A program made the position numbers and the translations under genes. A stretch of DNA of 53,637 bases from positions 1 through 53,637 of IMG/VR virus record IMGVR_UViG_3300030116_000472; one strand, written 5' to 3'. Positions within the stretch are counted from its first letter, which is position 1. The number at the start of each line of letters is the position of its first letter. Below, in pieces: positions 25,093-33,849 of the stretch. The notes beneath the pieces are model-generated. The model saw only the letters and a list, made by a program, of their open reading frames with translations, was not told where the DNA came from and ran no database searches. This DNA is from a virus.

Positions 25093-26946
25093 ATGGCAGG
25101 ATATACTAGACAAGATACAAATGATAATATTGCAACAGGTAAAGTTATCAATGCAAGTGACTTTGATAATGAGTATAATGCAATACAGACAGCTTTTAAT
25201 GCATCAACAGGACACAAACATGATGGTACTGCAGCTGAAGGTGCTAGAATAACAGTCATAGGTCCTTCAGGTAAATTTAGTACAGATGCAAATGCATTCT
25301 TTCCTACAAATACAGCAACTGTAGGATTAGGTAAAACAAGTTTTGTATTTAAAGATTTACATATAGATAATATAGTTGCAGATGGTAATACCATTTCTAC
25401 TATCACATCTGGTAATTTAATTGTAGATCCGTATACATACAAATTAGAAGTAAAAGGTGGTACTACAGGTGGTTCTACATCAGGTATGATACAATTAAAT
25501 TGTGAAAACAATTCACATGGTCAAACAATACAAGCACAACCACATAGTGCAGGTGTTACAAATAAAATGTTATTACCTGCAGGTGCAGATAGTACACTTG
25601 TATCGTTAGTATCAACTGACACACTTACTAATAAAACATTAACAACTGCTACATTAACAACTCCTGTATTTAGTGGTATATCTACTACTGCATCAGGTAA
25701 CTTACAAGTTAAACCTGCAACAAGTATATTAGAAGTTCAAGGTGATGGTAATAGTGTTGAAGGTCAAATAAAACTTAATTGTCATGTTAATAGTCATGGA
25801 CAAACTATTAAAGCACAACCTCATGGTACATCAACTACTAATACTATGCTATTACCTCAAGGAGCTAGTAGTACATTAGTTTCACGTGTATCAGTAGATA
25901 CATTAACAAATAAAACATTAACAAGTCCTGTGTTAAATACAGGTGTATCAGGTGATGCTATTAAAGATGAAGATGATATGGCATCTAATAGTGCTACACA
26001 TTTAGCTACACAACAATCTATAAAAGCTTATGTAGATGCAGAAATAAGTGGTATAAGTGCAGATATAACAGAAGTAACTGCAGGTACAGGTTTAACAGGT
26101 GGTGGTACTTCTGGTGCTGTTACTTTAAATGTTATAGGTGGTACAGGTATTACTGCCAATGCTAATGATATAGCTATAGATGGTACAGTTGCTACATTGA
26201 CAGGATCACAAACACTAACAAATAAAGTTTTAACTAATCCTACTATTACTGAAATACATACAGGTGGAGCAAAAAGATTAAAGTTTGATAACTACTCTGA
26301 TGAATTTATTAATATAAGTGGTGGTGGATCAGGTAATTATACAGATGTTACATTTACATCAACTGATACTTCTGCTCCAACTGTTAGAATTAATGCAAGT
26401 AATGGAACATCTAATACAGGAACTATTGAACTTCCTCAAAATCTAAGAATTGGAGGATCAAATGTAACAGCAACAGGAACAGAACTAAGTTATAATGATT
26501 TGCCGGGATCGATTGGATTATCTTGGGCAAGCAAAACAATGGTTATTGATGCTAATGGAGATTTTCATTTACAAGGAGAGTTTACTGCTAATTCTTATAA
26601 TGAAAGACTTGTTAGTAATACAAGTGCTACAGGTAATGTAACAATAGATTTAGAAAGTGGAAATACTTTTGCACACACACTTACAGGAAATGTAACATAT
26701 ACGTTTAGTAATCCACCATCTACAAATGCCCAAAGTTCGGCATCTCAATCTTATGGATTTACCTTAAAAATTAAACAAGATGGAACAGGTAGTAGATCAA
26801 TTACATGGCCAAATTCTATTGATTGGGCAGGTGGATCTGCGCCCACATTAACAGGTACAGCAAATAGTGTAGATGTATTTACTTTTTTTACACACGATGC
26901 AGGTACAACGTACTATGGTTTTACAGCAGGATTGAATTTATCGTAA
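25093..26946 (+). CDS. tail fibre with virion-attachment domain and shaft repeats (617 aa)
   Basis: A 617-residue fibre. The N-terminus (ATGKVINASDFDNEYNAIQT then GHKHDGT) is a typical short-tail fibre anchor. Two copies of a shaft module begin at about residues 134 and 224: LNC..NSHGQTI.AQPH ... MLLP.G..STLVS.VS.DTLTNKTLT, 90 residues apart. A third, shorter GSQTLTNKVLTNPTITEIHT lies near 375. The C-terminus is a globular beta domain. It starts the second adhesin block, after the nozzle. Confidence 0.82.
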   Translation: MAGYTRQDTNDNIATGKVINASDFDNEYNAIQTAFNASTGHKHDGTAAEGARITVIGPSGKFSTDANAFFPTNTATVGLGKTSFVFKDLHIDNIVADGNTISTITSGNLIVDPYTYKLEVKGGTTGGSTSGMIQLNCENNSHGQTIQAQPHSAGVTNKMLLPAGADSTLVSLVSTDTLTNKTLTTATLTTPVFSGISTTASGNLQVKPATSILEVQGDGNSVEGQIKLNCHVNSHGQTIKAQPHGTSTTNTMLLPQGASSTLVSRVSVDTLTNKTLTSPVLNTGVSGDAIKDEDDMASNSATHLATQQSIKAYVDAEISGISADITEVTAGTGLTGGGTSGAVTLNVIGGTGITANANDIAIDGTVATLTGSQTLTNKVLTNPTITEIHTGGAKRLKFDNYSDEFINISGGGSGNYTDVTFTSTDTSAPTVRINASNGTSNTGTIELPQNLRIGGSNVTATGTELSYNDLPGSIGLSWASKTMVIDANGDFHLQGEFTANSYNERLVSNTSATGNVTIDLESGNTFAHTLTGNVTYTFSNPPSTNAQSSASQSYGFTLKIKQDGTGSRSITWPNSIDWAGGSAPTLTGTANSVDVFTFFTHDAGTTYYGFTAGLNLS

Positions 26947-26955
26947 GGAATTAAT

Positions 26956-28959
26956 ATGGTAGGAATTTATCGAAAAGGAAAAATGGGATCGAGTGGAAGC
27001 TTTGGTGGAAGTGGTAATCCACAAGTTGCTAGTGTAGATGAAAATTTTAGTGTTGATCTATATGATGGAAATCAATCAAGTAATCAAATTACTAATGGTG
27101 TAGATTTTTCAACTGATGGTGGATTAGTTTTAATGAAAAGTCGTACCAATAGTGGTAATTTGATTTTCATGGATACTGCAAGAGGTACTGATAGATTGTT
27201 ACAATGCCCTGCTGTAACAGGTGGTGGAGGTTCTAGTGACGTTGAACAACAGGGTACTTCCACAATGTTTATGCAATCATTTAACACTAATGGATTTACT
27301 ATAGGAACTGATGCAGGTAACTATAATTATAATAGAAATAGTACAGAGTATGTAGGTTATTCATTTAAAGAAAAACCTAAGTTTTTTGACATTGTAACTT
27401 ATACAGGCAATGGAACAAATCAAGCAATAGCACATAATTTAGATTGTGAAGTAGGAATGATTTGGATAAAAAGAAGAGATGTAGCAAGTGATTGGACTGT
27501 ATTTCATAGAAGACAAAATTCTACTAATTCACATTTAGGTTATGTAAGGCTTAATCATACTACAGCTTATCAAGCTGCTTCATCTGTATTTAATAATACT
27601 GCACCAACTACTACACATTTTACTGTAGGAAGTTCTGGTGATGTTAATGCTAATAATGGCACATACGTTGCTTATTTATTTGCACATGATGATACAGATA
27701 ATTCTATTATAAAAAGTGGATCATTTACAACAAACTCATCTGGTATTAGTAGTCACGTAGATTTAGGATTTGAGCCACAATTTTTAATAGCTAAAGCTAT
27801 AGATAATACAAGTCTTGCTAATACAGATGGAGGTTGGTTTATTACAGATAATATTAGACAGGGTTTAAATAACTTTGATCAAAATCAAAATTTTTGGATT
27901 AATGATACAGGTGGGGATACTAATAATTATTATCAAAAGGTAAATGCAACAGGTTTTTCTGCAAATGGATGGACTGCTAATAGAACGTATATATATACAG
28001 CAATTAGATTAGGAGGGATGGCTGATTTACCTACAAGTAGAGCTAGTGTCTTTGATGCAGACTATGTAACAAATGGTAATGGTGTAGGCTTTACTGTTGT
28101 ATCGACTACAAAACCTGCTTTTCCTATTGATATTGTATTAAATAAACTATCTACTAGTACTAATGAATGGAAAATATCTAATAGATTAATAAGTTTTAAT
28201 AGACAACTAACACCTGATTATCCTACTCAAACTCAGTATCAAAAAGAAGCTACTGATAGTGGATGGTTTGGTAATGGTGATAGAATGGCAGGATATGAAG
28301 CAGGAAGCAATGGTGGATATGTGTTTGGCACTAATAACCCTCTAACTTATTTTTGGAAACGAGCAAAAGGTTTTTGTGATGTAGTTAAGTATGATGGAAC
28401 AGGAAGTAACACAACAATTAAACATAATTTAGGTAGGCCACCAGAACTGATGTGGATAAAAAATAGAGATTCATCAGAAGAATGGGCAGTTTATTATGGA
28501 GATGCCACCGATTATTTACGATTAAATACTGATGGTGCTACTGTTGACGATAATACCTATTGGAATGATACCTCTCCTACAGCTACAGTTTTTAGTGTTG
28601 GAACTAATGATGATGTAAATCATAGTGGTGAATCACATATGGCTTTCTTATTTGGATCAGTTGCAGGTATAAGCAAAATAGGAACATTTAGTCATACAAG
28701 TGGATCAAGCACAAATGTAGATTGTGGATTTAGTTCTGGTTCTATATTTGTTTTAGTAAAAAGAATAGATTCTACAGGTGATTGGTATATTTGGGATACT
28801 GAGAGAGGTATTACTTCTGGTAATGATGCTTACGTAGTTTTAAATACTAATGCAGCGCAAGTTATTAACACAGATTTTATTGATCCTCTTAATAGTGGCT
28901 TTCAAATGTCTAGTACTTTTGCTACAGGATCATACTTGTTTTACGCAATAGCAACATAG
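26956..28959 (+). CDS. tail spike/fibre with two DUF7483-like domains (667 aa)
   Basis: A 667-residue fibre protein. The N-terminus is Gly/Ser-rich. Two related domains begin near residues 143 (FDIVTYTGNGTNQAIAHNL) and 473 (CDVVKYDGTGSNTTIKHNLG), each with GMIWIK/LMWIK.RD ... W.V and a later T..FSVG/FTVG block. This matches the phage tail fibre domain I know as DUF7483. Between them lies a less repetitive region. It would form the host-binding tip together with the preceding fibre. Confidence 0.75.
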   Translation: MVGIYRKGKMGSSGSFGGSGNPQVASVDENFSVDLYDGNQSSNQITNGVDFSTDGGLVLMKSRTNSGNLIFMDTARGTDRLLQCPAVTGGGGSSDVEQQGTSTMFMQSFNTNGFTIGTDAGNYNYNRNSTEYVGYSFKEKPKFFDIVTYTGNGTNQAIAHNLDCEVGMIWIKRRDVASDWTVFHRRQNSTNSHLGYVRLNHTTAYQAASSVFNNTAPTTTHFTVGSSGDVNANNGTYVAYLFAHDDTDNSIIKSGSFTTNSSGISSHVDLGFEPQFLIAKAIDNTSLANTDGGWFITDNIRQGLNNFDQNQNFWINDTGGDTNNYYQKVNATGFSANGWTANRTYIYTAIRLGGMADLPTSRASVFDADYVTNGNGVGFTVVSTTKPAFPIDIVLNKLSTSTNEWKISNRLISFNRQLTPDYPTQTQYQKEATDSGWFGNGDRMAGYEAGSNGGYVFGTNNPLTYFWKRAKGFCDVVKYDGTGSNTTIKHNLGRPPELMWIKNRDSSEEWAVYYGDATDYLRLNTDGATVDDNTYWNDTSPTATVFSVGTNDDVNHSGESHMAFLFGSVAGISKIGTFSHTSGSSTNVDCGFSSGSIFVLVKRIDSTGDWYIWDTERGITSGNDAYVVLNTNAAQVINTDFIDPLNSGFQMSSTFATGSYLFYAIAT

Positions 28960-28971
28960 GAGATAAATATA

Positions 28972-29466
28972 ATGAGTGAATATAGACATACAAATGGAAC
29001 AATTAAAACAGAAAGTGAAATTAAAGCAGACAATCCAAATATTTCTTTTCCTAGAGGAGTGTTACCTATAGGAGTGTTATCAGATTTAGGATATACAGGT
29101 ATATTAGCTACACCTAGACCAACTCCATCAGCATCTACAAAGATAGTAGTAAGGGATGGTGTTGAACAGGATTCAAATAATAATTGGGTACAAAAATGGA
29201 CTGAGAAAGATAGATTTTCTGATATAGAGGGTGGTAAAACAAAAGCTGAACAAGATGCTGAATACCAAACAGAGTTAGATAATACAGTAAAAAATTCTTT
29301 AAGAAAAATACGAGAGCCACTATTAGCTGAAGCTGATTGGCAGATACATAAGATTGAAGATGCGAGTGGTGATGCTAGTGCATGGAGAACATATAGACAA
29401 CAGCTACGTGATATAACAAAAGCATCAGATATTTATGCTGTAACTTGGCCTACTAAACCATCTTAA
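28972..29466 (+). CDS. tail assembly chaperone-like protein, copy 2
   Basis: A 164-residue protein. The N-terminal 90 residues (PRGVLPIGVLSDLGYTGI, WVQKWTEKDRF) resemble phage tail chaperones of the Phage_tail_APC group. The C-terminus REPLLAEADWQIHKIEDASG ... YRQQLRDI ... WPTKPS parallels the 99-residue protein at 17880-18179. Both follow fibre genes, so each probably serves its own fibre. TAATG overlap with the next gene. Confidence 0.72.
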   Translation: MSEYRHTNGTIKTESEIKADNPNISFPRGVLPIGVLSDLGYTGILATPRPTPSASTKIVVRDGVEQDSNNNWVQKWTEKDRFSDIEGGKTKAEQDAEYQTELDNTVKNSLRKIREPLLAEADWQIHKIEDASGDASAWRTYRQQLRDITKASDIYAVTWPTKPS

Positions 29467-29942
29467 TGTTTGATCCAATCACGATTGGTGCTTGCCTGAC
29501 CACAGCAAGTACAGCATTTGCAGGTCTAAAGAAAGCTTTTCAAGCAGGTCGTGATATAGAATCTATGACAGGAGATTTATCAAGATGGATGGGTGCTGTG
29601 TCAGATATAGAACAAAAAGAAAAGTCAGCTAAGAATCCACCAATTTTTCGTAAAGTATTTGGGTCAGTAGAACAAGAAGCATTAGAAGCCTTTGCAGCTA
29701 AGAAGAAACTAGAAGAGCAAAGATATGAGCTTAAAACTTTTATTCAATTTAGTCATGGTCATAAAGCTTGGGATCAGCTATTAGCAATGGAAGGTAAAAT
29801 TAGAAAAGCTAGACAAGAACAACTGTATAGAAGACAAGAGTTTAAAGACAGATGTATTGAGGGTGTGTTTATATTATTTTTAATATGTACAATAATAGGA
29901 CTTGGTTGGCTTGTATGGTATTTAAAATCAATTCAGGAGTAG
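29466..29942 (+). CDS. conserved protein with C-terminal membrane helix
   Basis: A 158-residue protein: FDPITIGACLTTASTAFAGL then helical, Lys/Glu/Gln-rich (KKLEEQRYELKTFIQFSHGH), ending in one membrane helix (GVFILFLICTIIGLGWLVWY). The N-terminus is conserved in marine podoviruses. It precedes the ejection-protein genes, so an internal core or membrane-channel role is possible, but this is inference. The start is in a TAATG overlap. Confidence 0.65.
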   Translation: MFDPITIGACLTTASTAFAGLKKAFQAGRDIESMTGDLSRWMGAVSDIEQKEKSAKNPPIFRKVFGSVEQEALEAFAAKKKLEEQRYELKTFIQFSHGHKAWDQLLAMEGKIRKARQEQLYRRQEFKDRCIEGVFILFLICTIIGLGWLVWYLKSIQE

Positions 29943-29945
29943 ACA

Positions 29946-30176
29946 ATGGAAATTAGTATGTGGATGTTTTGGAATATAATATTAACACTAGTAATAGCTC
30001 CTGCTGTATGGGCATTTAGAGGACTAATACAAGAAGTAAAACGTATAGATATACTATTAAATAAAACAAGAGAAGAGTATGTTACACGTAAAGAAATGAG
30101 AGATGATCTTAGTCAAGTGATGGATGCACTACATAGACTTGAAGATAAATTAGATAAAGTATTAAGCAAGGATTAG
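29946..30176 (+). CDS. small membrane-anchored coiled-coil protein
   Basis: A 76-residue protein: membrane helix (MWMFWNIILTLVIAPAVWAF) followed by a coiled coil (MDALHRLEDKLDKVLS). I recognise the arrangement as a conserved marine phage protein of unknown function. It lies 3 bases after the previous gene and 4 before the large internal protein gene. It may be a second lysis or injection membrane part. Confidence 0.65.
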   Translation: MEISMWMFWNIILTLVIAPAVWAFRGLIQEVKRIDILLNKTREEYVTRKEMRDDLSQVMDALHRLEDKLDKVLSKD

Positions 30177-30180
30177 TTAA

Positions 30181-32325
30181 ATGGCAAAGAAAACAAAGAT
30201 GAAAATATCACCACAAGGTATGCAAAAAATTGCAAAGCATTTTGGATACAAAGGTGACATGGCAAAGTTTAGAGAATATCTATCTAGTGATCCTGCTAAA
30301 CAACATTTAATGAATAGATATTATGATAAAGCAAGAAAGTTATATGCACAAGCAGGTGGTGTGGTAGGTTATCAAACAGGTGGTGTAACACAAGAACAAC
30401 AACAAGCTATTGATAAATTAGCTGCCTATGGTGCTACCACTAAAGGTTCAGGTGGTGACTATTCTAATCCAGAAAGTTTTAAAAATTATCAATTTAATGA
30501 TCCTAACTTTCAATATGAAGATTTAGTTAAAACTATTGAGCAAGCAGGTGCAGGTAAAGAAAATAAAATTGCATCAGATTTAAATGTTAAACATGGTGCA
30601 GGTGCAGGTGCGTTTAAGTTTGATGATAGCATCTCAACACAGCCTGTAGTTAAGCCCGGAGAGGATGGAAAAGGAACTCCTGTAGAACAAGTTAATCCTA
30701 TTGAAAAGGATATGCAGGACATGGCTAAGAATCCTACATTGACTGGAGAACAAAAAGTTACACCTACAAAAATTGATGTTAAAGATGATCAATTTATTGG
30801 TAAGGGAACAGGACAATTAACAGGAGATGATCCTCAAGCTACATTTAAAAAAGCTGATGCTGAAGATGATGTAGTTGCACCAACAGCTAAGAAAGCAGAA
30901 ACAGTTGATCCAACAAAAAGTAAAGATGATGTTAAGGATGTTACTGATAAATTAGATGCTGAAGAATTAGATAAAGATAAGATTAACAAGATTGATGCAG
31001 AACAGCAAACCGAAAGTTCAGTATCTGATCTTGAAGCTGAACAGGGTAAGGGTATTCTTATGGATGATCCTAAGAAACGAACCCTTGAAGAAGGTGAGTT
31101 AGTAGAAGCAGTTGCTGATGCAGAAAAAGCTGCTCAATTTACAGAAGAAATAAAAGCAGCTCAAGGTGATCCATCTGAAAAATCTACAATGAGATATCAG
31201 ATGGCACAGTACATGAATGATTTTAAAGATGGTAATGTACCTGCATGGGCAGCAGGTGCAATGAGATCTGTAGTTAATCAAATGGCAGCTCAAGGTATAT
31301 CAGGATCTAATGCTACACAGGCAGCCATGCAAGCTATGCTAGAAAAGTCTATTGATTTAGCAAGCATTGATGCAGGTACGTTTGCTAAGTTTGACGCAAT
31401 GAACTTGTCAAATAGACAACAACGTGCTATGCTTGCGGCAGAACAACGTGCAAAGTTTATGGGTCAAGAGTTTGATCAGAAGTTTCAATCTAAAGTCATA
31501 AATGCATCTAAGATATCTGACATTGCTAACATGAATTTTACTGCAGAGCAACAGGTTGCATTAGAAAATAGTAGAATTGCTAATACAATGAACTTGCAGA
31601 ACTTAAATAATAAGCAAGCACTTGTGATGGCTGAAGCTGCAGCTTTAGCTAATTTAGATATTGCTAATTTAAACAATAGACAACAAGCTGCTGTGCAAAA
31701 TGCTCAAAACTTTTTAGCTGTAGACATGGCTAATCTTAACAATAGACAACAGACATCAATGTTTAAAGCACAGGCATCTATTAATTCTATACTTAGTGAT
31801 CAGGCTGCTACGAATGCTGCAAAACAATTTAATGCATCTAGTGAAAATCAAATGACACAGTTCTATGATAATTTAAGTACACAAGTAAAACAGTTTAATA
31901 CATCGCAAGCTAATGCTATGTCGCAGTTTAATGCAGGTCAAGAGAATGCTATAAACCAATTTAATACACAGATACAAAATCAGCGTGATCAATTTAATGC
32001 ACAAAATCAAATGGTTATAGCACAAAGTAATGTGCAATGGAGAAGAGCAGTTGCTACTCAAGATACTGCGGCAATTAATAGAGCAAATGAATTAAACGCA
32101 CAAGCACTTATAGGTATGTCACAGATGGCATATCAACAGATATGGCAACAGTATGGTGACGCTATGGAACGTGCATGGAAATCAGGAGAAAGTGAATTAG
32201 ATAGACTTACATCATTAGCACAAACTAAAATGGAATTAGAAGGTAGAGCTGATATGGCAAAAGCAGAACGTGATGCAAATAATGTAGGTATGATTGGTGG
32301 TTTTTTAATGGACTTTTTATTTTAA
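30181..32325 (+). CDS. internal virion (ejection) protein with 22/11-residue repeats (714 aa)
   Basis: A 714-residue protein. The N-terminus is basic (MKISPQGMQKIAKHFGYKGD) with the motif GGVVGYQTGGV; residues 70-330 are charged, low complexity. From about 400 to 540, 22-residue units start with NLSNRQQ/NLNNKQ/NLNNRQQ, then six 11-residue units of the form QFNxxxxNAMx fill about 549-614. This is the pattern of a long right-handed coiled coil. The protein ends in a hydrophobic MIGGFLMDFLF. An internal core protein ejected with the DNA is likely. Confidence 0.75.
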   Translation: MAKKTKMKISPQGMQKIAKHFGYKGDMAKFREYLSSDPAKQHLMNRYYDKARKLYAQAGGVVGYQTGGVTQEQQQAIDKLAAYGATTKGSGGDYSNPESFKNYQFNDPNFQYEDLVKTIEQAGAGKENKIASDLNVKHGAGAGAFKFDDSISTQPVVKPGEDGKGTPVEQVNPIEKDMQDMAKNPTLTGEQKVTPTKIDVKDDQFIGKGTGQLTGDDPQATFKKADAEDDVVAPTAKKAETVDPTKSKDDVKDVTDKLDAEELDKDKINKIDAEQQTESSVSDLEAEQGKGILMDDPKKRTLEEGELVEAVADAEKAAQFTEEIKAAQGDPSEKSTMRYQMAQYMNDFKDGNVPAWAAGAMRSVVNQMAAQGISGSNATQAAMQAMLEKSIDLASIDAGTFAKFDAMNLSNRQQRAMLAAEQRAKFMGQEFDQKFQSKVINASKISDIANMNFTAEQQVALENSRIANTMNLQNLNNKQALVMAEAAALANLDIANLNNRQQAAVQNAQNFLAVDMANLNNRQQTSMFKAQASINSILSDQAATNAAKQFNASSENQMTQFYDNLSTQVKQFNTSQANAMSQFNAGQENAINQFNTQIQNQRDQFNAQNQMVIAQSNVQWRRAVATQDTAAINRANELNAQALIGMSQMAYQQIWQQYGDAMERAWKSGESELDRLTSLAQTKMELEGRADMAKAERDANNVGMIGGFLMDFLF

Positions 32326-32337
32326 TAGGAGATGTAA

Positions 32338-32535
32338 ATGAGTGGAAAAATAGCAAGATTAGCTGTAGCTAATATGGAAAAAATGAATACTAAACCTGTG
32401 CAGTATAAAAGAAATAAAGGTTTCATGGGAAACAAACCTGATAAACAAGAAGATGATTCTCCTGCTAGTAGAGTATTAAAATATACTATGATGTTAAGAG
32501 AACAAAGAAGACAATTAAAAGGAGATGATATATAA
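32338..32535 (+). CDS. small basic hypothetical protein
   Basis: A 65-residue Lys/Arg/Met-rich protein (VANMEKMNTKPVQYKRNKGF, MMLREQRRQLKGDD). No domain recognised. It has a clear AGGAG site (taggagatgtaa) and its TAA overlaps the next ATG. It lies among internal virion genes, so a minor virion part is possible. Confidence 0.6.
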   Translation: MSGKIARLAVANMEKMNTKPVQYKRNKGFMGNKPDKQEDDSPASRVLKYTMMLREQRRQLKGDDI

Positions 32536-33056
32536 TGCCTATGATGAATCCTGATCAAATAGATCAATTTAATGCTCCTATTCCCGGTGAAATGTTAACT
32601 GCAGAGATGGGTGCTAGACCTTGGCAAAGACCACCACAGTTTAATACTGTAGAAGAAGTTATAGATTTTTATACAGATAAATTAAAAGATCCTAAACTAT
32701 CTACTAAAGCTGTTGAGGTTATAGAAAATGGTGTGACTATAGCTGAGTTTGCAGAAACTTTAATGCAAGCAAATGTTATGGAAGGTATACATAATATAGA
32801 TGTTGGTATACTTGTGCTACCTTTTATTGTAGAATTACTTGAATACCTTTGTGATGAAGCAGGTGTAGAATATGATTCAGGTTTAGAAGAAGAACCTGAT
32901 AATAGTATTATGGAGAGTGTGGCTGCACAAGAAGCACTAGAAGAATATAAACAACAAATGGAAATGCCTGATAAAAAAGAAACTGAAAATGTTTTAATGG
33001 AAGAACAGGCAAAAGAACCTCAAGGTAGAGGACTAATGGCAAGAGGAGGTATGTAA
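32535..33056 (+). CDS. conserved podovirus structural protein (173 aa)
   Basis: A 173-residue acidic protein. The region FNAPIPGEMLTAEMGARPWQ followed by a helical part ending NIDVGILVLPFIVELLEYLC is a conserved block I recognise from several phage groups, usually in the virion region and of unknown function. The acidic tail ends RGLMARGGM. TAATG overlaps couple it to both neighbours. Pro-Gly is CCC-GGT here too. Confidence 0.68.
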   Translation: MPMMNPDQIDQFNAPIPGEMLTAEMGARPWQRPPQFNTVEEVIDFYTDKLKDPKLSTKAVEVIENGVTIAEFAETLMQANVMEGIHNIDVGILVLPFIVELLEYLCDEAGVEYDSGLEEEPDNSIMESVAAQEALEEYKQQMEMPDKKETENVLMEEQAKEPQGRGLMARGGM

Positions 33057-33838
33057 TGCTTTTATCTCTATTAGGTGGCATGGCAAAACGTGGTATGCAA
33101 TTAAATGATGAACGTAGAGCAATAGATCAACAAGTTGAATTGACTAGAAAGTTAGAAGATATTAAAGATGAGTATGCTCAACGTAGGGCTGCACGTGCAT
33201 CTGCAGCTAAAGCCAAAGCTAATGCTAAAAAATATATGGGAATGTTAATGCCTTTAGTTGGTGGTGATGAAGAACTAGCTAAAAAAATATATACTCAATA
33301 TCAAGATGGAACAGCAGATATTATTGCAAGTGGTTTAGCCTTACAAGCTATGGGTGTTCCATTTATAAAAGATGGTACAGTAAATCCTGTTGTTAATCTT
33401 CCTGATGTTGATACACAAGAAGCAATGCATCAAAACTTAGCAATTAATGGTAATCCCTCTCAAAAAGAAACATCAAGTGCATTTTTGAATCAATTAGCAG
33501 AAATAAAAAGAATAGGTAGTAATACAAATCAGTTTGATCCTACGTTAGCTAAAAAAATACATGGGTTAATTAAAGGAGATATAGAAACAGCTGCTTCATT
33601 GTCACAGGAATTAACATCACAAGAAGCAGTATCATTAGAGGGTGGTATGTTGAAAATACAAAATGCTGAAGTATATTCAAAATGGTTACAACAAAATGGA
33701 CCTGCTATAGTTCAACGTAATCTTGAATTATTTAATATACCCGGTAGTTTTTATGATTTATATTTAGCACCATACTATCCACTACAAAGACCTATACCTA
33801 ACAATAATGATGATAGTGTTACAGTTACACGAATGTAA
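33056..33838 (+). CDS. putative internal virion protein (260 aa)
   Basis: A 260-residue protein. Residues 15-62 form a long Ala/Lys/Arg helix (DERRAIDQQVELTRKLEDIK, RASAAKAKANAKKYM) and the rest is mixed helix/loop. It starts in a TAATG overlap. The position before the largest internal protein and the charged coiled-coil start suggest an ejection-complex component. No family recognised. Confidence 0.6.
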   Translation: MLLSLLGGMAKRGMQLNDERRAIDQQVELTRKLEDIKDEYAQRRAARASAAKAKANAKKYMGMLMPLVGGDEELAKKIYTQYQDGTADIIASGLALQAMGVPFIKDGTVNPVVNLPDVDTQEAMHQNLAINGNPSQKETSSAFLNQLAEIKRIGSNTNQFDPTLAKKIHGLIKGDIETAASLSQELTSQEAVSLEGGMLKIQNAEVYSKWLQQNGPAIVQRNLELFNIPGSFYDLYLAPYYPLQRPIPNNNDDSVTVTRM

Positions 33839-33849
33839 AGGATAAAAAA

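Noticed and set aside
25062-25511. 149-residue - strand frame
   Set aside because: Antisense to the fibre gene, no ribosome site, no motif.
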